64,000 bases of DNA from Drosophila pseudoobscura (GCF_009870125.1 NC_046681.1:9251001-9315000); one strand, 5' to 3'. Positions 12,821 through 26,500 are shown, counted from the stretch's first letter. The notes: generated from the letters alone by a model not told the origin. Numbers and translations: made by a program.

Positions 12821-13040
12821 ATAAAAATCGAAATTATTCAATAAAAATCAAAAATAATAATTATAATAATAGTTATTAAATAAAAATCAAGAAAAATAAT
12901 TATGATAATAATTATTCAATAAAAATCTAAAATAATAATTATAATAATAGTTATACAATAAAAATCAAAAATAATAATTATAATAATAATTATTTAATGA
13001 AAATCAAAAATAATAATTATCCAATAAAAAATAATAATAA
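12821..13040. repeat. 39-bp AT-rich minisatellite, about five copies
   Basis: The phrase ATAAAAATC recurs at 12841, 12880, 12919, 12958 and 12997 (the last with one substitution), exactly 39 bp apart. Partial units flank the array at 12821 and 13024. Each unit continues with AATAATTATAATAATARTTA. The strict 39-bp spacing shows tandem duplication and not merely AT richness. Confidence 0.85.
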
Positions 13041-16000
13041 AAATAAAAATCTAATCTAAATAAATTATTTGGATTCTATCTTCGTATCGCTCTTCTCGAA
13101 ATTTTTCAATGCATATTCTTTTTTTTCTATTCTATTTTATATGCTTTTTTTGTGTGTGCTTTTCCATTTTCCCCTTAAAGATGTTAATCCCATTTTAAGA
13201 CTACCCCAAAGTCCCGGTTCATTAACAGGATCCCGCCTTAAAGCGTAAGTAGCCAGCCTGCTTAAATACCTGATGAAATATAAAAGTAAAGCACAATATT
13301 TCAGCCTGCTGCTGCTGTTGTATTTCTTAATTTTTAATTTATCATGCTGCTCCGTCCTTCTTTGTTTTTTTGCATTAAATTTGAACGTTTACTGTTGACA
13401 TTTGAGTGCTGACTTCAGCCACCCGCGGCGTATGCGTAACATTTATGAAAAACGAAAACATAAAAAAACGAACGTCCCACGTGACGTATGAGCAATTTTT
13501 TAATTACCAACCGCAAAGGCAGTGGGAAAGCACAGGAGCCTGAAGCTGCTGCTACACGAAAGCTTTTTCGCCGAAGCACAATCCTGTGTCGCTATTATCT
13601 CAGAGAATATAGGGGAATAGATCCGATGGCAAAATCCTATGGGATATTCATTCGATTTTAGATGGAAGGAAATTCTTCGGTGAATATCTCAACGTGGCAT
13701 AGCAGCCACACATACTCGTATATATATTCAGTGTCTGCACGAAGCCAGCATGTCTGTGCGTGTTTAACGGGCTTCATTAAACGGGCATTTTGCGGGCTAC
13801 TCAACGTGCAAAAGTGCGCGGACGTACAGCTGGAGAGCGTGTGCAGCAGCATTGTTGAGCAATCTTTGAGTGCTTGACATTCCGTTTAATGATTTGCATG
13901 CCAGAAACCCGGGAAACTTGGTTTGACGTGTCCGCAATTGCAGCACGTAATGGCAGCAGGGGAAAATTGGCTTCACTTAAAGCGGGTAAAAAGGATTTTT
14001 CCATCAACATTGTCAACTGTCATCTTACTCTCACTCGGTAGCTGTATCTGTGTGTCTTTCTCTTTGTCTTTGTCTTTTCCCTGTGTCCCTTTGTCCCCTT
14101 TTGTGTGTCTGTGTATTTTGCCAAATGATGCAGATGATGATTCATGGCCAGCGATTTCTTAGGTAAGACCAACCGCAAGCCACAAAATGCAAAGCAGCTA
14201 AAGCCACCGTAAAAAGCAACAACAGCGGAGCGGAGCGGAGCAAAAGCCAACGAAAGAGAAACAAAGGCGAAAGCAAAAGCAAAAGCAGAAATACAAATTC
14301 ATGCAAAATGACATAAGTCACCGCAAAAGTAATTTTTCACTAATGAGCTTCCCAGGTGCCGGTGGAAGGTGGAACGAATATGGAACGAATGGCTGGGAAG
14401 GCAGGCAGGGGGGGATGGGTACATTACTGTGGCCACAGTGGTTGGTAGATATCTATTTGAGGGTAGAATGAGGTAGTGTATCTCTGGTAATAAAAGAGAT
14501 AAGGTATCTTAGAGGTGGCGTAGATTGTCTTCAATTGGAGGTCCTTTAAAGTCTCAAAGAAAATTTCAAGCATTTATGTAGCACAAAGGTGCATTTTTTA
14601 TAGGATGCTCAACATATTTCTCAAGTGATTTCTCTCAAATATCTCTCTATACATATCTCTCTAATATATAAAATATTTTTGGGTTGAGTTTGCCCAATAT
14701 TTTACTCAAAAGTCGAACCATTTCGGACCGCCAAATGGTTTCTGCACGTAAATTCTTGATAAATCGCGGTCCATCGATGGTATTTTCTGCTGTTGCTTAA
14801 GCCAGCTCAAATGCAAGCCAATCTTTAGACTTATAAAAATATTTTAATTTTTTTTAATTAAAAATTCTTTATACAAAATTTTTTTTTTTTTTCTGCCAGT
14901 TCCTCAATTAATATATTATTTTCCTATACCCTGTTCTGGTTCCACGGTCCTTGAGCTGCTCGTCCCCCGTCGCCTGGCACGCGTTCTGTCAAATGCCATC
15001 TTTGTGGACTCTCTCCCTGTCCCCCAACCAACTGTTTGTCTTCATAGTATCTTTGTATCTTTTGTGTTTAATCTAATGATGTATCTCAGGTGTTTGTTTG
15101 TGAAATTTATCGTGAAAACTTTTATGCTTTTGCTCGTTGGCTTAAGGCGGATGTCTCCCCAGATTTATAACCGGCTATTAGTTTGGATATAAATATTTAT
15201 ACACACATACACTCAGACACCCAAAGAAAGACAAAGAAGCACCTCTAAAAAACCCAAAAAAGCCTTCAAGCTATGAGAACTGGAGCGGACAGGGTAGGAC
15301 TAGGACAGGGACTGAATGGCTTTAGCGGTTTGCTTGTATTTGCAATGCCTATAATTAGCTTGCAATCTGACGCATCCAATTACATGCAAGCCCCACCGAA
15401 CCCCCAACCCCCCCCGCCGGAGTATCTCCCTCTCCCGAACAGATACACAGACATTCGCACCTAATTACCACAGCAGCCATAATAACAACAGAAACATGAA
15501 GTACAGTGAACAGTCGGTAAAAGGGCACAAGGGATTAAGGAAGTTCCCGAAAAACTCTGTTTTAAAAGGTCCTAATTTTTATAGAATAGTTTATTGATTG
15601 TTTTATGTACTTTCGACCCGAGATGTGATTAGTTTCTATGATTTTCTTTTATCAAATGTATCTTTCGTATATTTCCACTTGTGAAGCACTCACTGTTCAA
15701 CAATTACAAGGACTAATGCACAAATTACAGAATGAATATTCATATTTAGAGTGGAGAATGGAGTGTGGAGTGTGGGGGCCAGCGAGTAGCCCAGAGCTGA
15801 TACTACGCCAGAAACTTCATAACCATCATCCGATCAGGTGGCGGCGGAGGGAGGGGGGGGCAGGAGATATACATATCTATGTAGAATGGCTGAAGCCGCA
15901 GCCATCGCCGCAGCTTATTGCAAATGAAAGCCGGTAGTTTTTCATTATTTTCCATATCCTTTCGCTCGTTGTTGTAGTTTTTGTTGGTTTCGTTGGGTTG

Positions 16001-16051
16001 TTTGTTGCCGGTGTTTGGCACAAAATACAAATCTGCATGCAGAATTTTTAA

Positions 16052-16068
16052 CCCCCCCCCCCCCCCCC
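16052..16068. repeat. C17 homopolymer
   Basis: Seventeen consecutive C residues. Its exact length is prone to sequencing and assembly error. Confidence 0.9.
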
Positions 16069-16680
16069 ATTTGTTTACACCCCCATTGGTAAGGGGTTGC
16101 ACGATTTTGATGAGAGTTTTGTCATATATTTTGGACCCCATGAACGTTAAAAAATATTATCTATTTTTTAGAGCATTTTAAAGATTTCTATTTAGCTGAA
16201 AGTTCTTAGCAGAGTTCTAGTTTTACTGGGAACAATTTTTCCTTAAAGAACATATCTACTTTCTGAGATAAACCCCCCAAAAAAAGGTTAAGGGTTGATA
16301 TTTAAATATATTTATTATTATTGTTAAATATTTCCATATTTTATCAACCTCTTGATACCACACAAATATCCCCTAGTTCATTGGAATCATTGCATTAGAC
16401 ACGATCCAAGGGTATTCTAAATATCGGTCTCTTAACCTTCTGTCTCTGGTCTCTTCTCGTATTTGGTCGTGCTGTTGTTGTTGTTGTCAGTTCTCATGGT
16501 TGTTGTTTGTTTGTTTGTTTGCCAAACGGACACCTGCACTGAGCTGCCGCCGTCGCAGTCGCTGTCGCTGCAGTTACCTTTGGCATAGCTCTCTGGCTTC
16601 GGCGCTTAACAATGAAATTTGCGCATAACCACATGCAAATTGCCAACCCGCAACAACAAGTACAGTGCATGCAAATAACC

Positions 16681-16745
16681 TCTGCACACACCCACACCCA
16701 CACCCGCACCCACACCCGCACCCACACCCGCACCCACACGCACCC
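16681..16745. repeat. CACACCC/CGCACCC minisatellite
   Basis: Six-base units CACACC, CGCACC and CACCCA alternate for about 60 bp. The other strand reads GTGTGGGTGCGGGTG, a G-rich strand. On the minus strand it translates to a repeating Val-Trp-Val-Arg pattern, which I take to be chance. Confidence 0.75.
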
Positions 16746-19700
16746 CCCAAACAGGCGAGTGCATTGGTAAATGTACAAATAATAATCTACGAGTATTCCA
16801 GGGCAAAAAATTCCACCGATAGAGGGAGAGAGAGGGTGTGAAAGGGTGGCGAGCAAAAGAGACGTCAAAACGAAAATTGCTGTAGAAACCGCACAAAATA
16901 CTACATAAGAACGATGCAGTCAAGTGAAAGGACTAGGGACTGTATAAACTTAATCATCCAGGGGCACAAGGGTTGGTTAATCTTCTGATAAGGATTATAG
17001 TAAAACATGTACAATCTTTAACTTTAAGATCAATCCAACAATCTTTAATTCCACATATTTAAAAGGCATTTTAATGAATAATTTCAATAAAAGAAATAAA
17101 TAAAATAAATTTAAATACAAATTTAAATAAATAAATAAAAAATAAATTAATGCAATTAATGCAAATTAATTAATTATGTAAATGTTTAATGAATGCAAGT
17201 ATTCCAAATAATCTCTAAAAAGATTAAATAGTCTATAGTTAGTAGATCGTAGATTTAAAGTAAAAATTCCCCAAGTCAAATCTTTTCGCTCTATTTTTAG
17301 CGAAAATAATTTTTTCTTATATTAATAAGAATATTTCCATGCATTCATATGCTTCAGTAATATTGAAAATATCCAACAACAACAACATAAAATCTTAAAT
17401 ATTTTGTACACCATCTATGCTATCTTCTGTCTAATATTCTTTGATTCGAGAATTAATTTCCCTAATATTTATCTATATTTTTCTAGAAATATTTATATTT
17501 TCCCTTGACTTAATTTAAAATTCCATAATTTTTGTAGATGTTAAAAAAATTTTAAATATTTTTCCTTTTCTCTGAACGAATGATTCTCCTTGGACAGCTC
17601 TTGGAGACTGGTTTAAGAAGCCACAAGGTGTACGAGCACTCGCATTTTCACCAAAAGAAATGACATCAACCAACACCAAAATCGAATAACATTTACAACT
17701 TTTGTAAGTATGAAACCAACAGGAAAAAAATTATGGCTGGCCGAACATAAATTTGCCATGAAAACGGATCGGGCCAAAAGTGAGTTGAGGGAGGTGTTAA
17801 ATCAGGGCAAGGGAAATGCTGGACGAGGTAGCATATTGAAACATAAAACAGGACCATGGACCATCGGCCATCGGCCATTGGGGGGAGAATGGTGGGGAAT
17901 GGGAGATGGTTGTGCCATGTTTTACACATTAATCGATAAACTTTATTATAATTTGTTATGGTTGCATTTGCTTTCGGTACTTTCGGCTGTGTTTGTGTGT
18001 ATCCGTATAACGCGTACGCCATTTTGTCTGGCGGTAACTTTTTTCAACGTCTGACCCCGACCTGTCTGCTGCAGCTATTTTTGGCAATTTTCACAATGTC
18101 AAAGCATCTGAATAATATTTCATTTTTGGGGGGGTGGGTACAAACTTTTTGTTTATCAGTTAATTAGAATTTTCGGGAGGATTGACGCTTTTTCCTCGGG
18201 ATTGAAGTTTGGTCGGAAAACGATGCAAAATTATTGCACCAATATTTTTTTTACCCCAACATCCGTTTCGATTTAACTTTCGAGCCACAGAAAGCTCTGG
18301 ACACTGGTCACATTTTTGTTCAGCATTCGGTTTTTTTTTTTGGTTTTCGTTTCTTTTTGTTGTTGTTGTTGTTGCTGTTAAAAGTCCACACAAGCTCATA
18401 AATTTAAAAAATGTAATATCCCTCTTACGGAAATGACAATTTATTGGTGGTTTTTACTATTCGCAATTTATTTTAACTCCGCAAGGAAATGCATTGCGGA
18501 TGTAACACCCGTCTCTCCCTCTCTCTCCCTCTTTTTCTCTCTGGGTGACCCTGCCCCCATCTGTAGTAAAAGTTGCCAGCAAACAGAGAAAGCGACAGAC
18601 GAGCAGACAAACAAACAAACAGTCGCTTGTCCATTGAACAAAAAACACAACAACAAAAATGGAGGAGGATAAGAGTATGGCGGGGCAGCTGTTGGGCAAA
18701 GGGAAATGGAAAATAAAATAAATATAAATATCGGCTGCAAAGTGGCCTGTAACTGTAACCGTTACGGGAGTAGCGCGGCTAAGAGAGCTCTCGGCCAGCT
18801 TTTTTTTTGGGCTGGAACCTTGTGATATCCTAGAGAATAAAACGGGGCAAAGAATAGAGGAGGGAGGATATAGTAGGAAAATATCTACAAAAATAAAGTA
18901 AAATTTAATAAAAAATATTGTATTTTATTTATTTCCATTTGCTAGAAGTTTAGATATGCCCCTATGCGATGCTGGATTTGTGGCCTACAAATGATGAACA
19001 CTTTTTCAAAGACCTTTCTGTTGTGCAGGACGTGCTGGCAAATCCTTTCAAGGCTGTTCGTCTTTGAAGCCATAGAGATATCAAGGTCCCTACCTTTACG
19101 GAACAAAGAGCTATGTATGCATGTATCTACACCTCCGTAAATAGTAATTCTTTCCCATCCAAACGAAAGACTCTCTTATCCCCTTTGATACCTCGCAAAA
19201 TCAAGCTCAGCTGCACTCGCCGAAGCCGTCCGACTGGTGGGGCAGGTTCTGCAGTGGCCAGCGACTGAGATTGAAAATCCGTTAAGTCATCGCCAGTGCT
19301 AACCGCTGTGGCCAGGGCAGCATATCCTTTTACCACCCATTGCACCCCCCCCCCCCTGCCCGCTGCACTGTTTTTTTTTGCGTGTCTTCTTTCTGAGCGG
19401 CTGTCAATGTGCTTGTTATACCCTAGCAGCGGGTATTATGGCTTTGCAACACAGAGAGAATTGGTCTCCTATCATACATAGAAATAACTCTTCAGTTTCA
19501 AGACCTTTTCCAGCTCGTTTTTTAAACAAAAAATTATATGATCCGATCAAGGAATCAATTTTCTATAAGTTTTGCGCTAGTTTTTGCAAGGTTTGTTGTA
19601 TGCACCCGATATGGTATCATGGCTTCGGCCCCAGACGCTCCTCTGTGTACTTTATTGTTTGTTTTGTTGCTTTGGCTGATGCTCAGTCGTCTCTCCGCTG

Positions 19701-20935
19701 CTGCTGCTGCTGCTGCCAAATCCTATGACAAATAAGCGCTTCGCCTGCAATTTGTACTTTCAGTTGAGACTGACTTTGCTTTTCATTTAACCAAAGCCGG
19801 AGACGAGCGCTTCGGGAATTGAATTGCGCGATGCGATTCCGATTCTCTCTCTCCCTCCCTCTCTCTCTCTCTCTGTATCTGTCTGCTTCTCTGTCTTTAG
19901 TCCGTGTCTCCCCATCAAACAAGCAACGACAGGCAAATATTAAATTTCTACCTTCAGTGGCACAAAGTTTTCAAGTTGATTGAGTAGCCTTCTTTGCAGA
20001 TCGTTGAAATGCTTCATCAATTAATAAGAGTATATTTTGAGTGTTTTTTCGGGTATAAATATGGTTTGAGGTGTCACAAGTGTTTGGTATTTAAATAATA
20101 GATACAGATACGGTTAGCTTTTGACTGTGCAAACGATTTGTACAACGATGGTCATAGTTCTCCGATTTGGAGTGTATTTTTTTCCGCATAGGATAACCTA
20201 CCTTTTGGATGTGGTTCTTCAATTTAAGAACATGTTAGTGACCTTAATGGACCATGAAATTTTCACTGGTAAACAGAATTGGAATCTTACAACAAAGTTG
20301 ACATTAATACATGATTTTTATAGACAAAAAGTGCACTACATTTTAAACATATCCTTAATTTATATGATTGTTCTTTTGCCCAGGACCAGGAACGGGCACA
20401 GGCGATCCCATAAACAATACAGTCCACTAGAGTACAGAAAAAGGACACATAGAGTGATGAGCGGTTTGAACCAATCAAGAATGTGAATATTTCAAAAATA
20501 TCCCTTAAAAATGTATTAATAATATGTGAAATTATGCTGCCTTTAATAAAGAGTGACAGTAGAGCTGAAGGAGGTGTACTCTTAATATTCATATTCATAT
20601 CCATATTCATTTAATATATTGGAAATTTCTTTTTGTGTATGCCCTAGAACACTGAGCGAATAGTCTGCGCCGAACCGACTCGATTCAGTGGAATACGGTA
20701 TTCGATTCATTCGTTCTGCGTCTCATCTTTCTTACTCCATAAATGTTTCCATTTGTAGTCATTTTTACTGTATTGGATCGGAACATTTCGGTTTTTTTTT
20801 CTCGCTCACTCTACGTTTGAAAGAGAGAACGAGAGTGAAACACATATTACGGGCTTTTTGCTACTTCTTCTGCCAGAAAAATCCGTATTTGTGTTTATGC
20901 GTAGAAAACAGTCACGAAGCCAAAAAATGTATTAA

Positions 20936-21028
20936 TTTACACTGAAAAAAATGTATTTCACATATAGCAATAGAATATTTTGTGCAAAATATTAGACAAA
21001 TATTTTTTAAAAATTTGTTCAGTGTAAA
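20936..21028. mobile_element. Short inverted-repeat element, possible MITE remnant
   Basis: The left end TTTACACTGAAAAAAAT and the right end, read on the minus strand, TTTACACTGAACAAATTT form near-perfect inverted termini about 93 bp apart around an AT-rich core. I see no clear target-site duplication, so a chance hairpin or a very old element is possible. Confidence 0.4.
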
Positions 21029-21380
21029 AATGAAACCCAATTCAAAATTGTATTACTAAACGTTTGATTAGTGGCTCTATGCATTCCATATAAGGATAAG
21101 TTCCACTGCCGTAACCGTAGAAGCTAAGATTAGCTTTTATTATATGAACATTGTCCAGGTACATATATATTGATATCTATTAAAATATAGATAGATGAAT
21201 ATAGGTATAGAGATTGATAGATATAAAGCTTTTGTCTACTTCCATTGCGATTTAGCTGGAAGTGGAACTCCTGAAGTTCTCAGTCCACCCTCTCATTTTG
21301 CGACAATTTTTCAATACGACCCGCACAATTTTGCATTTTAATCACTCACTCAAAGAATGCTCACAATGATGTAATCTTTT

Positions 21381-21410
21381 GGGTCCCGGGTCCCGGGTCC
21401 CGGGTCCCGG
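21381..21410. repeat. (GGGTCCC)4 heptamer repeat
   Basis: The palindrome-like heptamer GGGTCCC repeats four times in register. Each unit is nearly self-complementary, so the array can fold into hairpins. Confidence 0.85.
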
Positions 21411-21638
21411 TGCTCCTTGCATTTACCGTATTGGGTATTGCTCTTTATCAATGTATGCATATGTATACGTATGCATGTGTGTGTCTGTGTGTGTGCAGAT
21501 GCTGATGCAAATATGCTGCGGCTGTGCATATGTATGAGTGCAATTCCCATGCATGTTCAACATGATTAATTTCTGTAATAACTCGATTGGAATCACGCGC
21601 CAGCAGCAACTTTTCTTCCATCAGGCATTCCACACAAC

Positions 21639-21671
21639 CACACACACATACACACACACACACACACACAC
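21639..21671. repeat. (CA)n microsatellite
   Basis: An almost uninterrupted CA run, with one ATA interruption. Confidence 0.9.
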
Positions 21672-22149
21672 GCAATCAGACACACATGGCATGCATTGGC
21701 AGTATCGGTGTGGGTATGCGTTGGGTTTGGGCATGGCTCTCTGTGTGGGTCCCTGGTGGACATGCACGTTCCGTTATTCGCCGCATACGTGAGGGAGAGC
21801 GATGTGATCCAAGCAATGACAGAGGGCGAAGCGGCGGGAGATACAAGCGGCGCATAGAAGCAGAGGAAGCGGAAATAAGCGCGAAAGAGCAGTGGAATCA
21901 GCAGAAAAGCATAGGAAAGGTATATTACTATGGGGTGAGGCAGCGACTACAGAGGCCACAACTTCCCCTTCGAGTGCTCTGTGGCAGGCGGGAGGGACAG
22001 CGACTAGGCGAATCCACGGAGCATGATTTGAAGGCCGATAAAGATAGCTGGAAGGAAGGTGGAAGAGCACAGCGGGAGTGGTAGAAGAAGAGTCCCGGGC
22101 AGAGTGCAAATGTTGCAGGATTTAGCTGGGCCAGGGTTTATTAATCTTT

Positions 22150-22179
22150 AATCGATTTGGATAAATAAATAAATCGATT
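22150..22179. promoter_or_regulatory. Pair of DRE sites, AATCGATT
   Basis: Two exact WATCGATW matches lie at 22150-22157 and 22172-22179, starting 22 bp apart. No supported gene starts close by, so a promoter role is uncertain. Confidence 0.35.
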
Positions 22180-22568
22180 ATCGAATGAAAAGCATTATTA
22201 GGTAAAGGTAAATCCAGCAAAATAATTATACATTCTAGAAGCATACATCGAATGACATGAATGGATCTCTCGGGAGGCCTGTACGTACCCATGTAGATAG
22301 TTATATTTTCAGCACTGATCTAATGATGATTGCTCTGCTCCACCGTCTGCTGGTTGGTATCCACGCTGCTGTCATTACCATCTATCCTCCATGTCCTGGA
22401 AGTACAGCAACGCAAAAAGAGAAATAAATGACGAGCACACACTCAGGAAGTGGCGGGTCATACACATTAGAGATCTGCATGACTCCATTCAAAAAAGATG
22501 TCCTATAGAATGCATTCGAATTGAAATTAGTTGAATAAGTGCCACAATGAATTTAGTTTATATGAATG

Positions 22569-22895
22569 TCAGTGCGAGTGTGTATTGGCTCTATAGTTTT
22601 CAGCATTCAGCGAAGGAATAGCCCCGGCATGGCTAACTGTCTCGTTCATTCTCAGCTGATCGGCACTGCTTTCTCTCTCTCTCTCTTTCTCTCTCTGTTG
22701 TTCCAGCTGTTGCTTCCAGCGTGCTGAAGGCAAGATCCTTGTCTTCTGACGTTGCTGGAGGCGTAACCATTCCGTAAGATATTCTATTTTACCTTTTACG
22801 TAGAGCATCTGGAACGCGTTTGTAGTTGTCGTTACTGGCCGTCTTACTTTGAAATCTTGGATTTGGCTTATTCCATAGTATATCCTATGACTCAT
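22569..22895 (-). CDS. Possible small basic protein, unrecognised
   Basis: From ATG at 22895 this frame encodes 108 residues. The middle part (NAFQMLYVKGKIEYLTEW, then LRLQQRQKTR) is a plausible helical, lysine/arginine-rich segment. It is followed by a glutamate/arginine run encoded by a GA-type microsatellite (22671-22692) and an ordinary C-terminus. A perfect DRE lies 126 bp upstream, which supports a promoter for a gene in this direction. Against it, I recognise no family, no nearby polyadenylation signal is visible, and a GTAAGA donor-like sequence inside the frame raises doubt about the exon structure. It may be real, lineage-specific or spurious. Confidence 0.3.
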   Translation of the reverse strand: MSHRIYYGISQIQDFKVRRPVTTTTNAFQMLYVKGKIEYLTEWLRLQQRQKTRILPSARWKQQLEQQREKERERESSADQLRMNETVSHAGAIPSLNAENYRANTHSH

Positions 22896-23020
22896 AGACC
22901 GATTTTTAGTTCCCAAGAGACAAAAGCTCAACAGATGGGTGGAGTCTCACAAATGCGAGGAAGTGTTTTTTACTCCTCCCATAGATAGAAACAGATCCTC
23001 GCCGGACCGGTATATAGGAA

Positions 23021-23028
23021 AATCGATA
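23021..23028. promoter_or_regulatory. DRE (AATCGATA)
   Basis: An exact WATCGATW match, with a second TATCGA-like half site about 15 bp away. It sits 126 bp upstream of the candidate start codon at 22895 on the minus strand. Confidence 0.4.
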
Positions 23029-23554
23029 AAAAAAACTATCGAAAGGGATCGAAACATTCAGAGATATATTTATTTTATATAATTTGCTTTAGTAGGTACA
23101 GTAGCTTTAGTTGTTTCCACTTCGCTGCCGCTTTATTTCGTTCCAGAGGCATTCAAACAGCTCCACAGACAAAAAAAACTCTGAAGGTCACGAGAAAAAA
23201 CGCGTACGAGGATTTTTTGGTAAACACAATAATATATATATATATGGATATATGCTTGAAAGAAAGAAAAAAATGTGTAAATTGGTGACCAGCACGGGGA
23301 CTGCATAGTCTGGTTAATATTTATATGTTATATACAACATAGGGAGATATATCTATATTAAATGTACATCTAAAACTTGGAGGGAGTGATAGATAGTGTC
23401 TAAGGGAAGTGTGGAAGGAGTGGTGTGGCAGCTTGTGGCAAAAGGATAGCACGAGATGGCATTCGCCTGCCACCCCTCCCGCCCATTCTGGCCACAACCA
23501 TCATGCAGTTCAATAAGTTTTAATGCACTTAATTAATTCCCACTGCGTCTGGTT

Positions 23555-23576
23555 AGAGAGAGAGAGAGAGAGAGAG
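23555..23576. repeat. (GA)n microsatellite
   Basis: About ten GA repeats end in a G run; GAGA-type sequence that GAGA factor could bind. Confidence 0.85.
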
Positions 23577-26500
23577 GGGGCAAGGGTAACAGAGTCAGAG
23601 AGCGATGCCATTTGCTATTTCAAATTGGATTTGAACAAGAAAAAAGGACTCGCTGCAGAAGCCGAAGCCTCATATACTCTGGCAGCATATATATGGCATT
23701 ATTCCGTCTTTTAGAAATGTACGGATATCCCTTATGGCTTTGAAAGTCTTCATACCCTCTTCAAGGGTATACATATATTTCTTTTTCCTTTTATTGAAGT
23801 TTGTCAACAACTGCCCCCGCTCGTCACCCCATCGACCGACCTACTCTGTCTGTTTACCTAATTTAAGTTATTCTAATTCAATTAGTTCATCTTCTAATTA
23901 ATCGTCATGGCTGCTGCCGCCGCTCTCTACGACTGTCTGCATCTTCCCCCCCAGTCCGTTCCGTGCTCAAGTCAAATGGAAAATGCAATTTAGTTGAGTA
24001 AATATCGAATTTCCTGATGGATAGATAGATAGATAGATTGCTTATGTAGATCCCCGAGGATTTGCGGATTGAACGAGTGCATGTTTGCTCCTCGCATAAT
24101 GCATGGAGAAAAATAACAAAATTTTCCCACATTTTTTTTTTTTTTTGTAATTACATTTGGCATTGGATGTGGAGAAACTTTCAAGGAGAATTCTAAAAGT
24201 TAATTCAGAATCCAAGGGGAATTCAAACAAATATAAGTTTATTTCACATTAATTTTCAAGTACAGTAGGCACGAGAGTTTCCAGAGCTCTTCGGCTCTCT
24301 TCGGGTCGAGCCGCGTCTTGAGAACTCGCAGCAGCGCATTTAAATATATGATGAATACCCTCATGGATCATTATTCAAAGATGAAGTCTATTTTTATTGT
24401 ATTTACTAATTTTAAGAGCTTCCTTTCTCTCATCTTTTTGTCAAGAAAGTCGACGAGATTTTCCTACAGAAAAGATTGTACAATGCTACTTTTATAATGT
24501 TAATGCTTAGTATTTTTCGTTCCAATTTATTGACCATCGAATAAAGAAAGAAAACCAATCATTGTCTGGAGAATCTAGCTGCCACATCAGAGCCCTCCTT
24601 TAGCTCATGATCTTTCCCAAGTTTCCCCATCTTGCAGGTCCCTCTGTGAACACAGTCCCCTCCTTCGTGCAACCTGCTGCCTGCTGCAACATGTGTTAAG
24701 CTTTAAGCGATGTCACAATCCCAGATATAGCAAAGGACACAAACGGAGATGGAAGCGGCAGAATGGACTGTAATTTGCATTGATTTATGGCCGGTAGGAG
24801 GAGCCGCCAGCGAAGAGCAACTTGCAACAGCCACAGCCACGGCCACGGCAACTGCAACTGCAACTGAAACTGTGCAACAATGCAGCGATGTCAAGGTGGG
24901 TCTGGGTCTGCATTCCGATCCATTCCGGGCCGGACCTTACCTGACCGGGCCCCGGACCCCGAATCCCGGACCTGGACTCCGAACGTGTCGTGTCACGTAC
25001 ATTCAATTAAACGCCCTTGAGTGCCGCCACAGCAACGCCTGCTACGCCTCTATCCGACCTGCTCTTGCTCCTGGTGCAGCCATTCTCTGTGCCTCTTGTC
25101 TCTGTCTCCTTTGGTTCAGTTTATTGGCATGCCAGTGCCAGTGCCAGTGCCAGGGACAAGGTGGATGAGGATGAGGGCAACGATGGCCAGACCCCGGGAG
25201 CAATGAGCTAAAGATAAATAACAAGCCATATAACGCATACGCACTGTGTGTCGCCCGGGACAAGATACGACAGGAGAAGGAGGATAGAGCAAAACAGCAT
25301 GCAGCATGCAACAGCAGAGGTAGAGCCGCAGCAGCAGTTTGTCTTTGCCGTGTGCCAAAAGGAAGCGCATTTGGGCGTGCCCCCGAATCCGAACACCACT
25401 ATCCAACGACAGTGAGAGCTCTCTTGAGCGGACACTCGTTACGGGTAGGTACCCCTGGGTATAAGAGGGGTCTCAAGAATAACTTAACAATATCCCTCAA
25501 TGGAGATAATCGTCCGGAGCTCTGTTCGCCAACCAACGTCCTGTTTGGGGCACTTTTTTACAGCCAATATAGGGGCTAAGGATGGCCAAGACTTTCCATC
25601 AAAGAGAGCATTTACTGTACGCCAGTCTCATGCTCATTTTGTTCGCCATCGTTTGGGCAAAGCCGGACAACAGTAAACAAGCACGGAACGCTGCTAGCTA
25701 GAGCCGGACCCGAAGTGAGCGATAGAGCGACCTGATCCCCTTGGTCCGGTTCTCCCGCAGGACGGGGGTGGCACGAACCCCCCCTCATTGTATTGCATGC
25801 TCTCGGGCGTTGATTTCCACAGCTGCCAAACGCTTGTCTTTTGATCTCCAACGAAACCGGAACTCCGAACTCCCCGTCCCAGAATCCAGCACTCCCTCAA
25901 CCATGCCCCACCTGACACTCCTCTCGATAGCTCTCTACAAACGCAATTTCAATTAAATTTTAAATATTTATGCAAGAGTAACAGCAACGGCAGCGGCAAC
26001 GACAGACACAGACCCCAAGCGAGGGACACGTAGAGGGCGGGCGAGGGGGACAAAAGTCCGGCCAGACCAAAACAATTACAACATGGCTTAATCCTTTTTT
26101 ACTGTTGTTTCCGTTTTTCGCCCATTTCAATTGCATTTTCCGCTTTTCCACACCCATACATATGCATCCGCCGGCATGGTTTAGTGGCTGTGCAGGGCGT
26201 TTTCACTTGATCAACATTTCTTCTGTGGAGTTTTCATTTTATGGCCTTGCATAAATTTGCCTTTTGGATGGCCAAGCGAAGATCTATATTCGTATTTTTG
26301 TAGGCCCTTTGGTAAGACCCTTAAAGACGGGACCGCAAGATTCACTTTAAGGATTACTTATAAGGATGAGTAAACTTTGAGCTCTCCAGCAGCAATGACA
26401 AAATTTACACTTTCACTTTTACAATAATAATCCGCTCTGGGGCACAGAAGTCAGCGGGAGGGCGAACTTTGAAAGGATGCATTTGAGAAGGTTCGTCTAG

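Larger units (their letters stand above)
9000..16050. other. Gene-poor DNA with microsatellites
   Basis: No supported gene. It holds TG/CA repeats (11344-11380, 11686-11707, 12267-12294), a CT tract (12444-12464) and a 39-bp minisatellite (12821-13040). The longest frames (11181-11881, minus) are translations of the CA repeats. A good splice acceptor (TTTCTCTTGCAG, ending at 9026) is followed by a short open stretch that stops within 30 bp; without a partner exon I do not call it. Confidence 0.55.
16051..22560. other. Gene-poor DNA with homopolymer, minisatellite and small inverted repeat
   Basis: No supported gene. It contains a C17 run (16052-16068), a CACACCC minisatellite (16681-16745), AT-rich DNA at 17040-17570, a CT tract (19844-19875), a small inverted repeat (20936-21028), (GGGTCCC)n at 21381-21410, a CA repeat (21639-21671) and a pair of DREs (22150-22179). 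The plus frame at 21587-22084 is long only because it crosses the CA repeat. Confidence 0.55.

Noticed and set aside
21587-22084. 165-codon plus-strand frame
   Set aside because: It crosses a CA microsatellite (His-Thr run), has no domain, and no splice or promoter support.
24749-25168. 139-codon plus-strand frame
   Set aside because: It is largely an Ala-Thr repeat from GCCACA-type sequence; overlapping frames on the other strand are equally open.
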